DNA from: an uncultured Bacteroidales bacterium
GTDB taxonomy: Bacteria > Bacteroidota > Bacteroidia > Bacteroidales > UBA932
Assembly (NCBI GenBank): GCA_934725285.1
Contig: CAKVBK010000001.1
Coordinates: forward strand, 1-58,841
Reading direction: 5' to 3'
Length of the DNA stretch: 58,841 bases
This document shows, one piece after another, positions 34,505 to 42,486 of this stretch (its first letter is position 1; each line of letters opens with the position of its first letter). Both the position numbers and the translations under genes were made by a program. The notes under the pieces are model-generated. The model searched no databases, had not been told where the DNA came from, and was given only the letters and a program-made list of their open reading frames with translations.

Positions 34505-34712
34505 TTGAACTTTCCCTTCCTCAGGCATTTGTTGCCCGTTCCCTTGACGGGCTGCCTGTGATGCTCGGGAAGTGCACGGACGGAAGAGAAAGGCAAGGGC
34601 GGGCGAAGAAAACCGATGCCGGAGGTGTTCTGTTTTCGAGGACGAGGGAACTGTCCCTTGCCGTAGGGAGTCCGCGCTTTAACTTCGCAGAGCAGGCGGA
34701 CTGACAAGGGAC
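34505..34712 (-). ncRNA. Leader repeat A upstream of the annealing-protein gene
   Basis: A ~200-nt noncoding leader between the start of the leftward transcript and its first gene. It shares two blocks with leaders B (41391-41588) and C (43717-43945): TAACTTCGC at 34680-34688 and GGCAAGGG at 34592-34599 (plus-strand sequence), spaced 88 nt here versus 86 and about 77. Between and beside them GAAGAAA and GGTGTTC-type runs are also shared. GAGGAAGGG near the end may serve as ribosome binding site. I infer a cis-acting RNA; no known family recognised. Confidence 0.5.
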
Positions 34713-34839
34713 AACTTTAGTCTCTAAAAATGCGGTCAGTCAGCATTATATCCAATACAAATCTGCGCTGAGTTGTGTTATTATCAAAATAAAAATTGCG
34801 GAAAATTATCGTTAGTATATGTATTTCAAACATTTTCCG

Positions 34840-34847
34840 TAACTTTG
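34840..34847 (+). promoter_or_regulatory. Putative promoter -7 box for the AAA/DUF4143 gene
   Basis: TAACTTTG matches the TAnnTTTG consensus and lies 22 nt before the ATG at 34869. The upstream AT-rich stretch holds candidate -33 sequences. It is the only promoter candidate between the divergent leader A and this gene. Confidence 0.55.
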
Positions 34848-34868
34848 CAGTCAATAAATCGACACACA

Positions 34869-36203
34869 ATGGACACCATATTCAAAAGAAAAATATACAA
34901 TGAAATGCTGGTATGGAAGGAGCAGTCAGCAGGAGAATCAGCATTGCTCATTGAAGGACCTAGACGTGTCGGGAAATCGACAATAACGAAATTGTTTGCC
35001 CAAAGAGAATACCGCACACACATCGTTATCGATTTTGCCAAAGCGTCTATAGAAGAAAAGAATTTATTCAACGACCTTTCAGACATGGACTATTTTTTCA
35101 CCAGGCTTAAACTTCTGAAAGGGGTTTCTCTTTATGAAAGGGAATCGGTCATCATATTTGATGAAGTCCAACAATACCCGATCGCGCGCCAAGCAATCAA
35201 GTATTTAGTGAAGGATGGCCGCTACGATTATATCGAGACGGGGTCGCTTATAAGCATACACAAGAATATCGACAAGATTGTCATCCCGAGCGAAGAAGAG
35301 GCAATAAACATGTACCCCATGGATTATGAGGAATTTCGTTGGGCTTTGGGCGATTCAGAAACCATTCCATTACTTAGGGAATTGTTCCAAAAAAGAAAGC
35401 CCCTTGGAGATGACATAAACCGCAAGATGCTACGTGATTATCGCCTGTATATGTTAGTCGGAGGAATGCCGCAGGCTGTGAGCAAATACATAGAGACTCA
35501 TGACATGATGATGGTTGATAAGGTTAAACGTGGCATTCTGCGCATATATGAACAAGACTTTCATAAACTTGACAAAACTGACAAGGCAAAGGCAGTATTC
35601 AAGGCAATACCATCTGAACTGCACAAGAATGCGACCCGTTACCAAATCACAACTGTCCTGGGAAAGGTCAGCAATGACTCGACACGCGGCCTGATAGAAA
35701 TGATAGAAGACAGCAAGACTGTAAATATCGCCTATCATGCCGACGACCCGAATGTCGGCATGGAGTTGACATCCGACAAATCATCCTATAAGATGTATCT
35801 TTGCGACACCGGCTTATTCGTCACGCTTGCATTCTGGGATAAGAAATTCACGGAGAACATCATCTATCAGAAACTGCTTAACGACAAACTGGATGCTAAC
35901 CTTGGATATGTTTACGAAAATGCGGTGGCACAGGCATTGGCATCTTCCGGAAACGAGTTGTTTTACTACACTTGGCTATCCGGAAATAAGCACGCTTATG
36001 AAATCGACTTTCTTCTATCAAGAGGATTTAAGATATGGCCTATTGAAGTGAAGTCCTCCGGATACAAGACCCATAGATCACTAGATGAATTTTGCAATAA
36101 ATTCTCTAACCGCATCAGCAACAGGTATCTTATCTACACTAAAGATCTGAACAAGGACGGAGAGACTACAATGATTCCTATCTTTATGGCAGGGCTGCTA
36201 TGA
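34869..36203 (+). CDS. AAA ATPase with DUF4143 nuclease-like domain
   Basis: A 444-residue protein of the AAA_14-DUF4143 type. Walker A is EGPRRVGKST (residues 29-38), Walker B VIIFDEVQQYP near residue 98, and the central winged-helix region follows. The C-terminal part has the conserved LGYVYENAVAQAL and FYYTW...AYEIDFLLSRGFKIWPIEVKSS, where E...D...(I)EVK recalls a PD-(D/E)XK nuclease core. These ATPases are abundant in Bacteroidota and remain poorly characterised. The gene is a single-gene cargo unit, divergent from the recombination cluster, and uses more AT-rich codons than the tra genes. Confidence 0.85.
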   Translation: MDTIFKRKIYNEMLVWKEQSAGESALLIEGPRRVGKSTITKLFAQREYRTHIVIDFAKASIEEKNLFNDLSDMDYFFTRLKLLKGVSLYERESVIIFDEVQQYPIARQAIKYLVKDGRYDYIETGSLISIHKNIDKIVIPSEEEAINMYPMDYEEFRWALGDSETIPLLRELFQKRKPLGDDINRKMLRDYRLYMLVGGMPQAVSKYIETHDMMMVDKVKRGILRIYEQDFHKLDKTDKAKAVFKAIPSELHKNATRYQITTVLGKVSNDSTRGLIEMIEDSKTVNIAYHADDPNVGMELTSDKSSYKMYLCDTGLFVTLAFWDKKFTENIIYQKLLNDKLDANLGYVYENAVAQALASSGNELFYYTWLSGNKHAYEIDFLLSRGFKIWPIEVKSSGYKTHRSLDEFCNKFSNRISNRYLIYTKDLNKDGETTMIPIFMAGLL

Positions 36204-36241
36204 AATCCCACCAGATCAGTCAAAATGCCATATAGAAATGG

Positions 36242-36352
36242 TCAAACCACGTAATCCCTGTCCAGCTCCACGAGTGTGTCGACCCTGAAACAGCGCCAGT
36301 CACGTCGGATAGGGATGATGAATCGTAATGGTCTGTTTTCGTGATGCGAACA
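36242..36352 (-). pseudogene. Remnant of a DUF2693 gene 3' end
   Basis: On the minus strand this open fragment ends with RRDWRCFRVDTLVELDRDYV and a stop, identical over 20 residues to the C-terminus of the intact DUF2693 protein at 39054-39428. At the DNA level about 57 nt match with about 6 differences. A stop codon closes the frame upstream, so only the tail survives. It marks the left side of the AbiE/PP2C cassette, whose right side abuts the intact gene. Confidence 0.75.
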
Positions 36353-36359
36353 TTATGGC

Positions 36360-36472
36360 CGTTCACGAAATAAACTTTGTTCAAATTGCGTGAACGATAG
36401 TGATTTGGTGAAATTTTTTTTGGGATCTCCAATATGTTCATTAATTTTGCAATGTTCATAATTTGTGAACAT
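36360..36472 (+). promoter_or_regulatory. Promoter with inverted-repeat operators of the AbiEi cassette
   Basis: Two inverted repeats of related sequence are visible: CGTTCACG/CGTGAACG at 36360-36367 and 36389-36396, and ATGTTCA/TGAACAT at 36452-36458 and 36466-36472. A further direct ATGTTCAT copy is at 36434-36441. A -7 box TAATTTTG sits at 36442-36449 between them. The start codon is at 36492. AbiEi antitoxins repress their own promoters by binding inverted repeats, so these are likely its operators. Confidence 0.6.
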
Positions 36473-36491
36473 AATACAAGTCGTGATCAAA

Positions 36492-37472
36492 ATGACAAGC
36501 GGAACAGAAATAATCAATGATGCCGTGTATAATCTTAAGAGACTGACAGGCATAGAATATATAGATTGTCAGAATGTTGATGGGACGTATGATTATGATG
36601 TGAGCATCAATGGCATAAGCTTCGCCTGCGTGGTGAAAAATCAGGTGACAAAGGCTAATTATAACCTTGTAGTCCAACAGATGAGAGGAGTGGCAACTCA
36701 AACGCGGAACCCCCTACTTCTTGTAGCCAATCATTTCGTGCCAGAGGTTTTCAGCCAGTTCGCCACGGAAGAGATCAATGTCATTGAGAGTAATGGAAAC
36801 TGCAATATTACAGTTTCTCCATTGTTTGTCCATATCAGTGGGCAGAAAAGCATTCAGCCAAAAGAAAGCCTGGGAAGGGCCTTCAAGGAAACCGGATTGA
36901 AGGTCATATTCTATTTCCTTCTCAATGACGCGAATATCGGCAAGCCATATCGTGTCATCAGCAAGGCGACAGGAGCCTCTTTGGGCGCGATAAAAAACGT
37001 CATTGAGGAACTATGTGAAAGTCGGTTTGCAATCGTGACGGACAATGGCCGCGTTCTGAAAGACAAGAAAAAACTTCTTGAGTCTTGGCAGATGCATTAT
37101 AACCAGACCATGAAACCCAGTCTCCTTGTCAAGGAAATGGATTTCATCGATGAAGATACAAGAAAGCACTGGGATCAAATAAAACTTCCGGAAGGAATGT
37201 ACTGGGGAGGTGAAGGTGGCGCGTTCCTTCTGGACCACTACCTCGTTCCAGAGACATTCGACATTTACACTGATGAGCCTACCGTCAAATTGCTGATGAC
37301 AAGAAAAGTAAAACTTCAAAAGGATGGGCCGATAAAGGTGTATCAGAAATTTTGGAACGGCATAAGCGGGGATGGCATCGCTCCGAGAATCCTTGTGTAT
37401 GCAGATCTGATGGGCAGTGGTAACAGCCGTTGCATCGAGGCGGCACAAAGACTGATGAAAGATGAATTATAA
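36492..37472 (+). CDS. AbiEi-like antitoxin/autorepressor
   Basis: A 326-residue protein of the type IV AbiEi antitoxin group. It has an N-terminal module (residues 1-115) ending in FATEEINVIESNGNCNI, which resembles a restriction-endonuclease-like fold, then a winged helix (residues 150-200: YRVISKATGASLGAIKNVIEEL), then a C-terminal module with PEGMYWGGEGGAFLLDHYLVPE. The ATG at 36492 is preferred over a GTG at 36465, which falls in an operator half-site. It overlaps the downstream nucleotidyltransferase gene by 11 nt. It should neutralise that enzyme and repress the operon. Confidence 0.75.
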   Translation: MTSGTEIINDAVYNLKRLTGIEYIDCQNVDGTYDYDVSINGISFACVVKNQVTKANYNLVVQQMRGVATQTRNPLLLVANHFVPEVFSQFATEEINVIESNGNCNITVSPLFVHISGQKSIQPKESLGRAFKETGLKVIFYFLLNDANIGKPYRVISKATGASLGAIKNVIEELCESRFAIVTDNGRVLKDKKKLLESWQMHYNQTMKPSLLVKEMDFIDEDTRKHWDQIKLPEGMYWGGEGGAFLLDHYLVPETFDIYTDEPTVKLLMTRKVKLQKDGPIKVYQKFWNGISGDGIAPRILVYADLMGSGNSRCIEAAQRLMKDEL

Positions 37473-38361
37473 TATCACGAGGCAGGAACTTGGCAATGAC
37501 TGGCTATATAGCACATTGGCTGCACTGAATAGATGTATGGCAGAGCACGACCTTCCTTTGTATATTGTCGGAGCCAGAGCGAGGGACATTGCAATGAGAC
37601 TGATGAAGGGCGATGAGCCCAAAAGACGCACGGAAGATTTGGATGTGGCGATAGCGATTCCAAACTGGCAGACCTTTGACGCCATTTGCGACACCCTTTC
37701 TCGGAATCATTTCGTGCGCATTGGAAGCACCCAGAAATTCTGCTACCAAGGTGAGAAGGGAGATATTGATTTTGAGGTGGATGTCGTTCCATTTGGAGGC
37801 GTCGCCGTAGATGAGACCATCGGCTGGCCACCAGAAGGCAATCCAGTGATGTCCGTGAAATGTTTTCAGGACGTGATGGAGCATGCGGTGTCTGTGGAAG
37901 TTGATGGAAAGTTTTCGGTAATGATGGCTCCACTGGCAGGACAGTTCCTTATCAAACTTGATGCATGGAACGACAGGAACTCATTCACGGACAAGGATGC
38001 GGAAGACATGATGTTTCTGCTGAAGAATTACTTCGATGTACAGATTCTCAAAGAGGGGGACAACACGCCGCCCAAGGTCGTGAACTTCGAAGACGAGAAT
38101 ATAGAGACCATCATCTGGAGCACCCAGTGGCTGGCATACGACATAAGCAAGATGCTGACAACACAACATCTGGAGTTCTATGTCAACCTCGTCACGGAAG
38201 AACTGGAGAAGGAAGAAAAGAGCAACCTCGTTTATCACTATATGAAGTTTTACGGCAACAGCTATGACGAAGAATCTTATGAAGTGTGTCGTGGCATCTT
38301 GCAAGAGTTCCGCAAGGTGCTGCAAATGGAAATAGACGAAAGGAAGGCTCATGAAGGTTGA
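37462..38361 (+). CDS. AbiEii-like nucleotidyltransferase toxin
   Basis: A 299-residue nucleotidyltransferase with the AbiEii signature: YIVGARARDIAM near residue 33 and the metal site RTEDLDVAIAI near residue 55, a third acid probably in DIDFEVDVVPFGG, and a KLDAWNDR helix near residue 172 that typically contributes lysine and aspartate residues. AbiEii toxins transfer nucleotides to tRNA or other acceptors and stop growth on phage infection. It lies between AbiEi and a PP2C phosphatase, with 11-nt overlaps to both, so all three are translated together. Confidence 0.75.
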   Translation: MNYNITRQELGNDWLYSTLAALNRCMAEHDLPLYIVGARARDIAMRLMKGDEPKRRTEDLDVAIAIPNWQTFDAICDTLSRNHFVRIGSTQKFCYQGEKGDIDFEVDVVPFGGVAVDETIGWPPEGNPVMSVKCFQDVMEHAVSVEVDGKFSVMMAPLAGQFLIKLDAWNDRNSFTDKDAEDMMFLLKNYFDVQILKEGDNTPPKVVNFEDENIETIIWSTQWLAYDISKMLTTQHLEFYVNLVTEELEKEEKSNLVYHYMKFYGNSYDEESYEVCRGILQEFRKVLQMEIDERKAHEG

Positions 38362-38986
38362 ATCATTCTCTATAGGCAGTAAATACTATTCAAATGAGGA
38401 TAGGCTTCTCGTAAAGGATCTGGGTTCCTTAGGTGCTGTTGCCGTCATGGCTGATGGCATGGGAGGACTTAGTCTCGGAGAAGTCGCCGCAGAGGCTGTA
38501 ACACGTTCCGTGTCTGATTATCTTGCCAACAACTATCATGGCAACGATGAGCAGTCCGCCTTGCATAAGTCTCTAGAATTTGCGGATCAGGAACTTCGTA
38601 AGCTCTGTATAGAGAAGCGAAGCAATATGGGAGCTGCCATTGCTGTTGCTATAGTGACAGAGCGAAAGATCTCTTACACATGGCAAGGCAATGTAAGGAT
38701 ATACTTAAGCCGAGATGGTGTGGCCACTATGTTGACACATGATCATATCGCTGATGTGGGATATGGCAGGACTGCCCTTGTAAGGTGCATCAAAGGAGCC
38801 GGCTTGCGTTCCGGTCTGCCATCCTATGAGCGGAAACTGCAGAAAGGCGACATAATTTTCATGTGCTCGGACGGGCTGTACTCCACGGCAGAGACTCTCC
38901 TCGGCCATGCGTCAATGGAAGAAATGAAAGAGGTCATCGGAATGCCGGATGATGACGCATCACTGATTTCACTTACAATCCGATAA
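38351..38986 (+). CDS. PP2C-type Ser/Thr protein phosphatase
   Basis: A 211-residue PP2C catalytic domain. The metal-binding motifs are present: SNEDR (residues 14-18), ADGMGGLSLGE (34-44), a central SNMGAAIAVAI, IFMCSDGLYS near residue 172 and DDDASLISL near the end. It is short but complete for a bacterial PP2C. It overlaps the AbiEii-like gene by 11 nt. PP2C is not a usual part of AbiE systems; it may act as a third component that removes phosphate from toxin, antitoxin or a cell target. No Ser/Thr kinase gene is nearby. Confidence 0.85.
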   Translation: MKVESFSIGSKYYSNEDRLLVKDLGSLGAVAVMADGMGGLSLGEVAAEAVTRSVSDYLANNYHGNDEQSALHKSLEFADQELRKLCIEKRSNMGAAIAVAIVTERKISYTWQGNVRIYLSRDGVATMLTHDHIADVGYGRTALVRCIKGAGLRSGLPSYERKLQKGDIIFMCSDGLYSTAETLLGHASMEEMKEVIGMPDDDASLISLTIR

Positions 38987-39053
38987 CGGAGATGCCCCGG
39001 TGAAAGTACAATGTCGTGGGTGATGTTATGTTATAATACTATAAATCATCGGT

Positions 39054-39428
39054 TTATATAACATAGTCCCTATCCAGTTCCACGAGTGTGTCGACCCTGA
39101 AGCAGCGCCAGTCACGGCGCACCAGGTCGAAATACGAGAAGGTACCGTTGAAGGCCGGCCTGCGCCGTGACGGGGCTTTCCCTTTGTACCCGTAGCGGTC
39201 GATGATGTCGGACGCCCTCGTTCCGTAGGCGTCGCGTCTTTCTCCGTTCACCTTCCTGAAGATGAAGTGGCACATCCCGTCGGACATCAGGTTCTTCAGC
39301 TCCTCGATGTCATCATAGAGCCTGACGGCATCCTGCGTGGGCCTGCTCTCGCCGAGGTAGCGCGCGATGTGTCCGAGTTCCTCGTCGTTGTCCTTTGTGT
39401 ATCTTATCGACAGACGTTTCATAATCAT
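39054..39428 (-). CDS. DUF2693 SH3-like protein
   Basis: A 124-residue protein with the DUF2693 block FRKVNGERRDAYGTRASDII and the C-terminal FSYFDLVRRDWRCFRVDTLV, an SH3-like small barrel frequent in Bacteroidales mobile elements. Function unknown. Its ATG (39428) overlaps the stop of the vWA gene as ATGA, so it is coupled to it. A truncated second copy of its 3' end lies at 36242-36352. Confidence 0.7.
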   Translation of the reverse strand: MIMKRLSIRYTKDNDEELGHIARYLGESRPTQDAVRLYDDIEELKNLMSDGMCHFIFRKVNGERRDAYGTRASDIIDRYGYKGKAPSRRRPAFNGTFSYFDLVRRDWRCFRVDTLVELDRDYVI

Positions 39429-41233
39429 TTCATTTTAGAGCTGTCCATAATCGCTTTCTTGATCATCTTTCCCAGTTCCGGGGCCAGTCTAGACATATCC
39501 GTCATAGTAACGTGGTGGTCATACATCGTCGAAGGGTCGTACTCGAAGTCGATTCCGATGCTCACGAAGGAGAATCCGTCGCGGGAGAGATCCGTCACCG
39601 CCTTTCTCACATTGTCGGTGTTCTCGCACGGTGCGCCGTCGGATATGACGAAGAAGAGGCATCTCTCGCATGTTCTTGCACGCACCCTGCAGGCCGCCTC
39701 CCTGATGGCCATCGAGTCGATGTTGCCCCAGTCCGCCTCAATCGAGCCGAGTGAGTATCTCTCCTTCACGGCCTTTCCCTCCCGGTACGCGTTCAGCTTC
39801 ACGAACGCCCCGTCTTCCGTAGTGTGTCCGTAAATGTACAGGTCCACATTCCGGACGGTGGCAAGTGCCTCATTGAGAAGAACGGCGGTATCCCTCGCTG
39901 CAGTTATCTTCTCTCCTTCCATCGAGCCGCTCTCATCCACCAGTATGCACACCGCCATGCGGTCGGCCCTCACGGTGGACTCCTGACGGTAGATGCTTTC
40001 CACCCCCTGGACGGCCTCCGCGATCTTGCAGGTATCCAGAATTCCGCTGCGCAGCCCGCGCAGTTCCGACACCCTGTCCAAGCCGTTTCCCCTGAGTGCG
40101 GTCGCCATCGCAGGTATATACCGCCTTACCCGTTCCAGCGACTGCATATAGAGTTCGCGGTTTGACTTGGGCGTGTGGATGTTGACCTTCGCGTTGCGGC
40201 CGATCTCGATCTCTCCGGATATGGCCTTTCCAAGCCTGCATCCGTCCTTGAGCACGGATCTCGACATCCGCCTCATATCAAGGCTTCCGCTGTCCGAACC
40301 GTCCGACGGCCTTCGGGTGACATCCCGCTCGATGGACTCAAGCGCATCCTTCAGCGAGTCTTCAATGTCCTTGTCTGAGGTCCGTGGTGAACCGTCTTTC
40401 CCGGAAGTCTTCCCGTCAGGGCCTTTACCCGAACCGGACTGCCGCTCCTGCTTCTTCTCTTCCTGCTCGAAGAATCTCCTGATGATCGCATAGATCTTTC
40501 TTGCGGCGTCGAGAGACCCCCGGCAAGTGTCCGGATACGGGAAGATGACGTTTCTGACCTCGAAGAGCGTGTCCGCGAACTCATTGACATCGTCTGACAC
40601 GAGCGTCTTCGGATATCGGATCATCGAGAGTATCGCATTGAGAAGGCGCGTGGGTCTGTCAAGAGGTTTTGACTGCTGTGAACGCATGCGGGATGAGTGC
40701 CTGTCGAAGTAATAGTACTTGGCACAGGCAAGGAAGTTCGCAAGCCCTGGCCTGTCCTGCCCGGTCCGCATCTCAATCCTCTCGTCCTCGATGATGTTGA
40801 GAAGATTTGCCGTTATCCTGTTCTCAGCCTTCGGAAGAAGAGCGAAATCGGTGTAGAGCAGATGGCTTCCCTCGTGGATGGCGAGTCCGGTGAAGATGTC
40901 GATCTTCTGGCCGACTGACAGGGCCGTGTCATCGAACACATCCGTGGCTACGGCCAGTGTCTTGCCGTCAGTGTATGACGAATCGGGCGTGAGGGCTATC
41001 TTCACCCTGAACGGGGTGTTCATCGCGATGACCATGTCCCTCGCGTGGTTGTATGCCGTCCTGAGCAGGTCCGCCTCGTCTTTGAGCGAAAGCATCGCCG
41101 ACGAGTACGCGGAGCCGGATTCAAGAAGAGCCTCCCAGCCGAGTCTGCCTGTGCTTTTGTGGCTCGTGTAGTTCCTCCCGTTCCGGGAAAGGAAGTCACT
41201 TGTGATGATGTCAATTTTCTGCTGCCGTGTCAT
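39425..41233 (-). CDS. CobT-like vWA protein with HExxH motif
   Basis: A 602-residue protein with an N-terminal metallopeptidase-like part: AIHEGSHLLYTDF near residues 115-127 gives HExxH, with NIIEDERIE downstream as a possible third ligand. An acidic/basic serine-rich linker (residues 265-330) leads to a von Willebrand factor A domain with the MIDAS DESGSMEG near residue 432 and FFVISDGAPCE. Such CobT-like proteins work with MoxR/CobS-type AAA ATPases, and one is encoded at 42487-43716. The ATG at 41233 follows a clear AGGAGG ribosome-binding sequence and overlaps the small membrane-peptide gene by 23 nt. Confidence 0.8.
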   Translation of the reverse strand: MTRQQKIDIITSDFLSRNGRNYTSHKSTGRLGWEALLESGSAYSSAMLSLKDEADLLRTAYNHARDMVIAMNTPFRVKIALTPDSSYTDGKTLAVATDVFDDTALSVGQKIDIFTGLAIHEGSHLLYTDFALLPKAENRITANLLNIIEDERIEMRTGQDRPGLANFLACAKYYYFDRHSSRMRSQQSKPLDRPTRLLNAILSMIRYPKTLVSDDVNEFADTLFEVRNVIFPYPDTCRGSLDAARKIYAIIRRFFEQEEKKQERQSGSGKGPDGKTSGKDGSPRTSDKDIEDSLKDALESIERDVTRRPSDGSDSGSLDMRRMSRSVLKDGCRLGKAISGEIEIGRNAKVNIHTPKSNRELYMQSLERVRRYIPAMATALRGNGLDRVSELRGLRSGILDTCKIAEAVQGVESIYRQESTVRADRMAVCILVDESGSMEGEKITAARDTAVLLNEALATVRNVDLYIYGHTTEDGAFVKLNAYREGKAVKERYSLGSIEADWGNIDSMAIREAACRVRARTCERCLFFVISDGAPCENTDNVRKAVTDLSRDGFSFVSIGIDFEYDPSTMYDHHVTMTDMSRLAPELGKMIKKAIMDSSKMK

Positions 41234-41390
41234 GGACGTCCTCCTTTTCTCCGTCAAGTTCCTTTTTGCAGAAGGTATCCTTCGTGAGGATGATGGTGTC
41301 ATGAATGAGCTGCGCTCCGAGAGCCAGTGTGACGCCGCCTAAGACGATGGCGTACAAGCTCCAATAGATGATTTCGTAAATCAGTCCCAT
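41211..41390 (-). CDS. 59-residue single-pass membrane protein
   Basis: A short gene encoding one transmembrane helix (IIYWSLYAIVLGGVTLALGA) followed by a charged tail (KKELDGEKEDVHDTAAEN). It is the first gene behind leader repeat B and its end overlaps the vWA gene start by 23 nt, with the vWA ribosome-binding site inside its coding sequence. This arrangement indicates coupled translation and possibly a membrane anchor for the vWA protein. No family recognised. Confidence 0.6.
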   Translation of the reverse strand: MGLIYEIIYWSLYAIVLGGVTLALGAQLIHDTIILTKDTFCKKELDGEKEDVHDTAAEN

Positions 41391-41588
41391 ACTCTATAAT
41401 GTTATCCGTTTCCCTCAGACGGGAAATCCTGACGCCGACACAAGGACGGAACGACGGCAAGGGTGAACAAAGAAACTGACGCACCGGTGTCCGTTTCTGC
41501 GGTGAAAGGAAAAGCCGACCCTTGCTATCAGGGACCGGCCGTAACTTCGCGAATAGGATTGTCCGTCAGTGGGCGAAGGAAACTTCTT
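41391..41588 (-). ncRNA. Leader repeat B upstream of the vWA transcript
   Basis: A ~198-nt gene-free segment inside an otherwise compact leftward cluster. Shared blocks (plus strand): TAACTTCGC at 41542-41550, GGGACCGGC at 41531-41539 and GGCAAGGG at 41456-41463, spaced like those in leaders A and C. CCCTTGC/GCAAGGG and CCGGTCC runs could pair to form stems. The start codon of the membrane-peptide gene directly follows. I infer a structured 5' UTR or attenuator common to several operons of this element. Confidence 0.5.
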
Positions 41589-41762
41589 TTAACAATCATC
41601 ATGATTGTCTTGCACCTCCTCAATCCGGAACCATTCCACGTCGTCTTCCTTCAGCCCGAAGAACTCGATGAGGTAGTCTCTGCCTACATCACCGTGGAAA
41701 TCAGTGATGACGGGACTCTCGCGTCCCACTTCCTTGGTCATGATACGATAATGTTTCTTCAT
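41589..41762 (-). CDS. Small hypothetical protein
   Basis: A 57-residue acidic protein (MKKHYRIMTKEVG at the start, then DYLIEFFGLKEDDVEWFRIE). I chose the ATG at 41762 over a longer frame to 41801 that would overlap the preceding gene. Its helix-strand content and size give no functional hint. It is the last gene of the MoxR-SSB transcript before leader B. Confidence 0.5.
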   Translation of the reverse strand: MKKHYRIMTKEVGRESPVITDFHGDVGRDYLIEFFGLKEDDVEWFRIEEVQDNHDDC

Positions 41763-41784
41763 GATATATCTAATCTTTAAATTG

Positions 41785-42141
41785 TTATTCAGGTGATTCA
41801 AGAGCCTCGGCTATGGAGACGAGCGTCGGCAGCTGGAGCCCGTAGAACCCCTCGTCCATCACGAACCATCCAGGTATGTAGGAGTCCTTCCTCAGGTAGT
41901 CCATGGCCTTTTCCCTGGAGTACTCGTTCACGTCTCCAGCGCAGGTCATGAAGACATAGAGGTCTCCGTCGATGACTTCGAGCATCCGTACCTCCATCTC
42001 CTGTATGGTGTCGTAATATGGATTGAACACATATCCGAGAACCGTGTCGGAGAGGTTGAGTGTCCACCCGCCCCGCGCGAGGCGGATGATCTCATTCCTA
42101 AGAAGGTCGGTGTCCTTCCTTATCCTGTCCAGCGTTCTCAT
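41785..42141 (-). CDS. Hypothetical protein downstream of ssb
   Basis: A 118-residue protein with an N-terminal basic helix (RIRKDTDLLRNEIIRLARGG), a beta-rich centre (TVLGYVFNPYYDTIQEMEVRML, DGDLYVFMTCAG) and a C-terminal helix. No family recognised. It overlaps the SSB gene by 4 nt and is therefore coupled to it, which suggests a DNA-related accessory role for the element. Confidence 0.6.
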   Translation of the reverse strand: MRTLDRIRKDTDLLRNEIIRLARGGWTLNLSDTVLGYVFNPYYDTIQEMEVRMLEVIDGDLYVFMTCAGDVNEYSREKAMDYLRKDSYIPGWFVMDEGFYGLQLPTLVSIAEALESPE

Positions 42142-42464
42142 AACGTCTCAAGAGTATTTACGACAATCTCCACCTCGGACCTCCCGGTGTTGTTGATGTC
42201 GACATATCTGTAACATCTCAACCGTCCGTGCAGATGGACAGCCGCTCCTTTCACGATCCCGTCAAGGCTGCAGCCGCATTTGTCCTCGAAGGCAAGGCAC
42301 TTGTGCCATGTGGTCTCGATGACCGGCGTGCCGTCCCCCAGCTTGAAAGCGTGATTTGTGGCCACCGAGAAACGGACATACCTGCCGTCTCCAACCTCTC
42401 TCATTTGCACAGAGCCGACCACTCCTTGTAGTTCGACCCTGTTGATGTCTTGTCTCTTTTCCAT
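42138..42464 (-). CDS. ssb: Single-stranded DNA-binding protein
   Basis: A 108-residue OB-fold protein of the SSB family: INRVELQGVVGSVQMREVGD at the N-terminus, RFSVATNHAF, the TTWHKCLAFE strand corresponding to the conserved W-h-V block, and KGAAVHLHGRLRCYRYVD. The acidic C-terminal tip of cellular SSBs is missing, as in many element-encoded versions. It probably coats single strands during conjugative transfer or in the YqaJ/Rad52-like recombination pathway encoded at 31-34 kb. Confidence 0.85.
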   Translation of the reverse strand: MEKRQDINRVELQGVVGSVQMREVGDGRYVRFSVATNHAFKLGDGTPVIETTWHKCLAFEDKCGCSLDGIVKGAAVHLHGRLRCYRYVDINNTGRSEVEIVVNTLETL

Positions 42465-42486
42465 TGTATCTGAATTGATTGTAATA

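Noticed and set aside
34477..34707. 76-codon frame in leader A
   Set aside because: It overlaps the annealing-protein start, lacks domains and coincides with the repeated leader.
36220..36459. 79-codon leftward frame beside the AbiEi promoter
   Set aside because: It runs through the operator region in a different frame from the DUF2693 remnant, which explains the recognisable sequence there.
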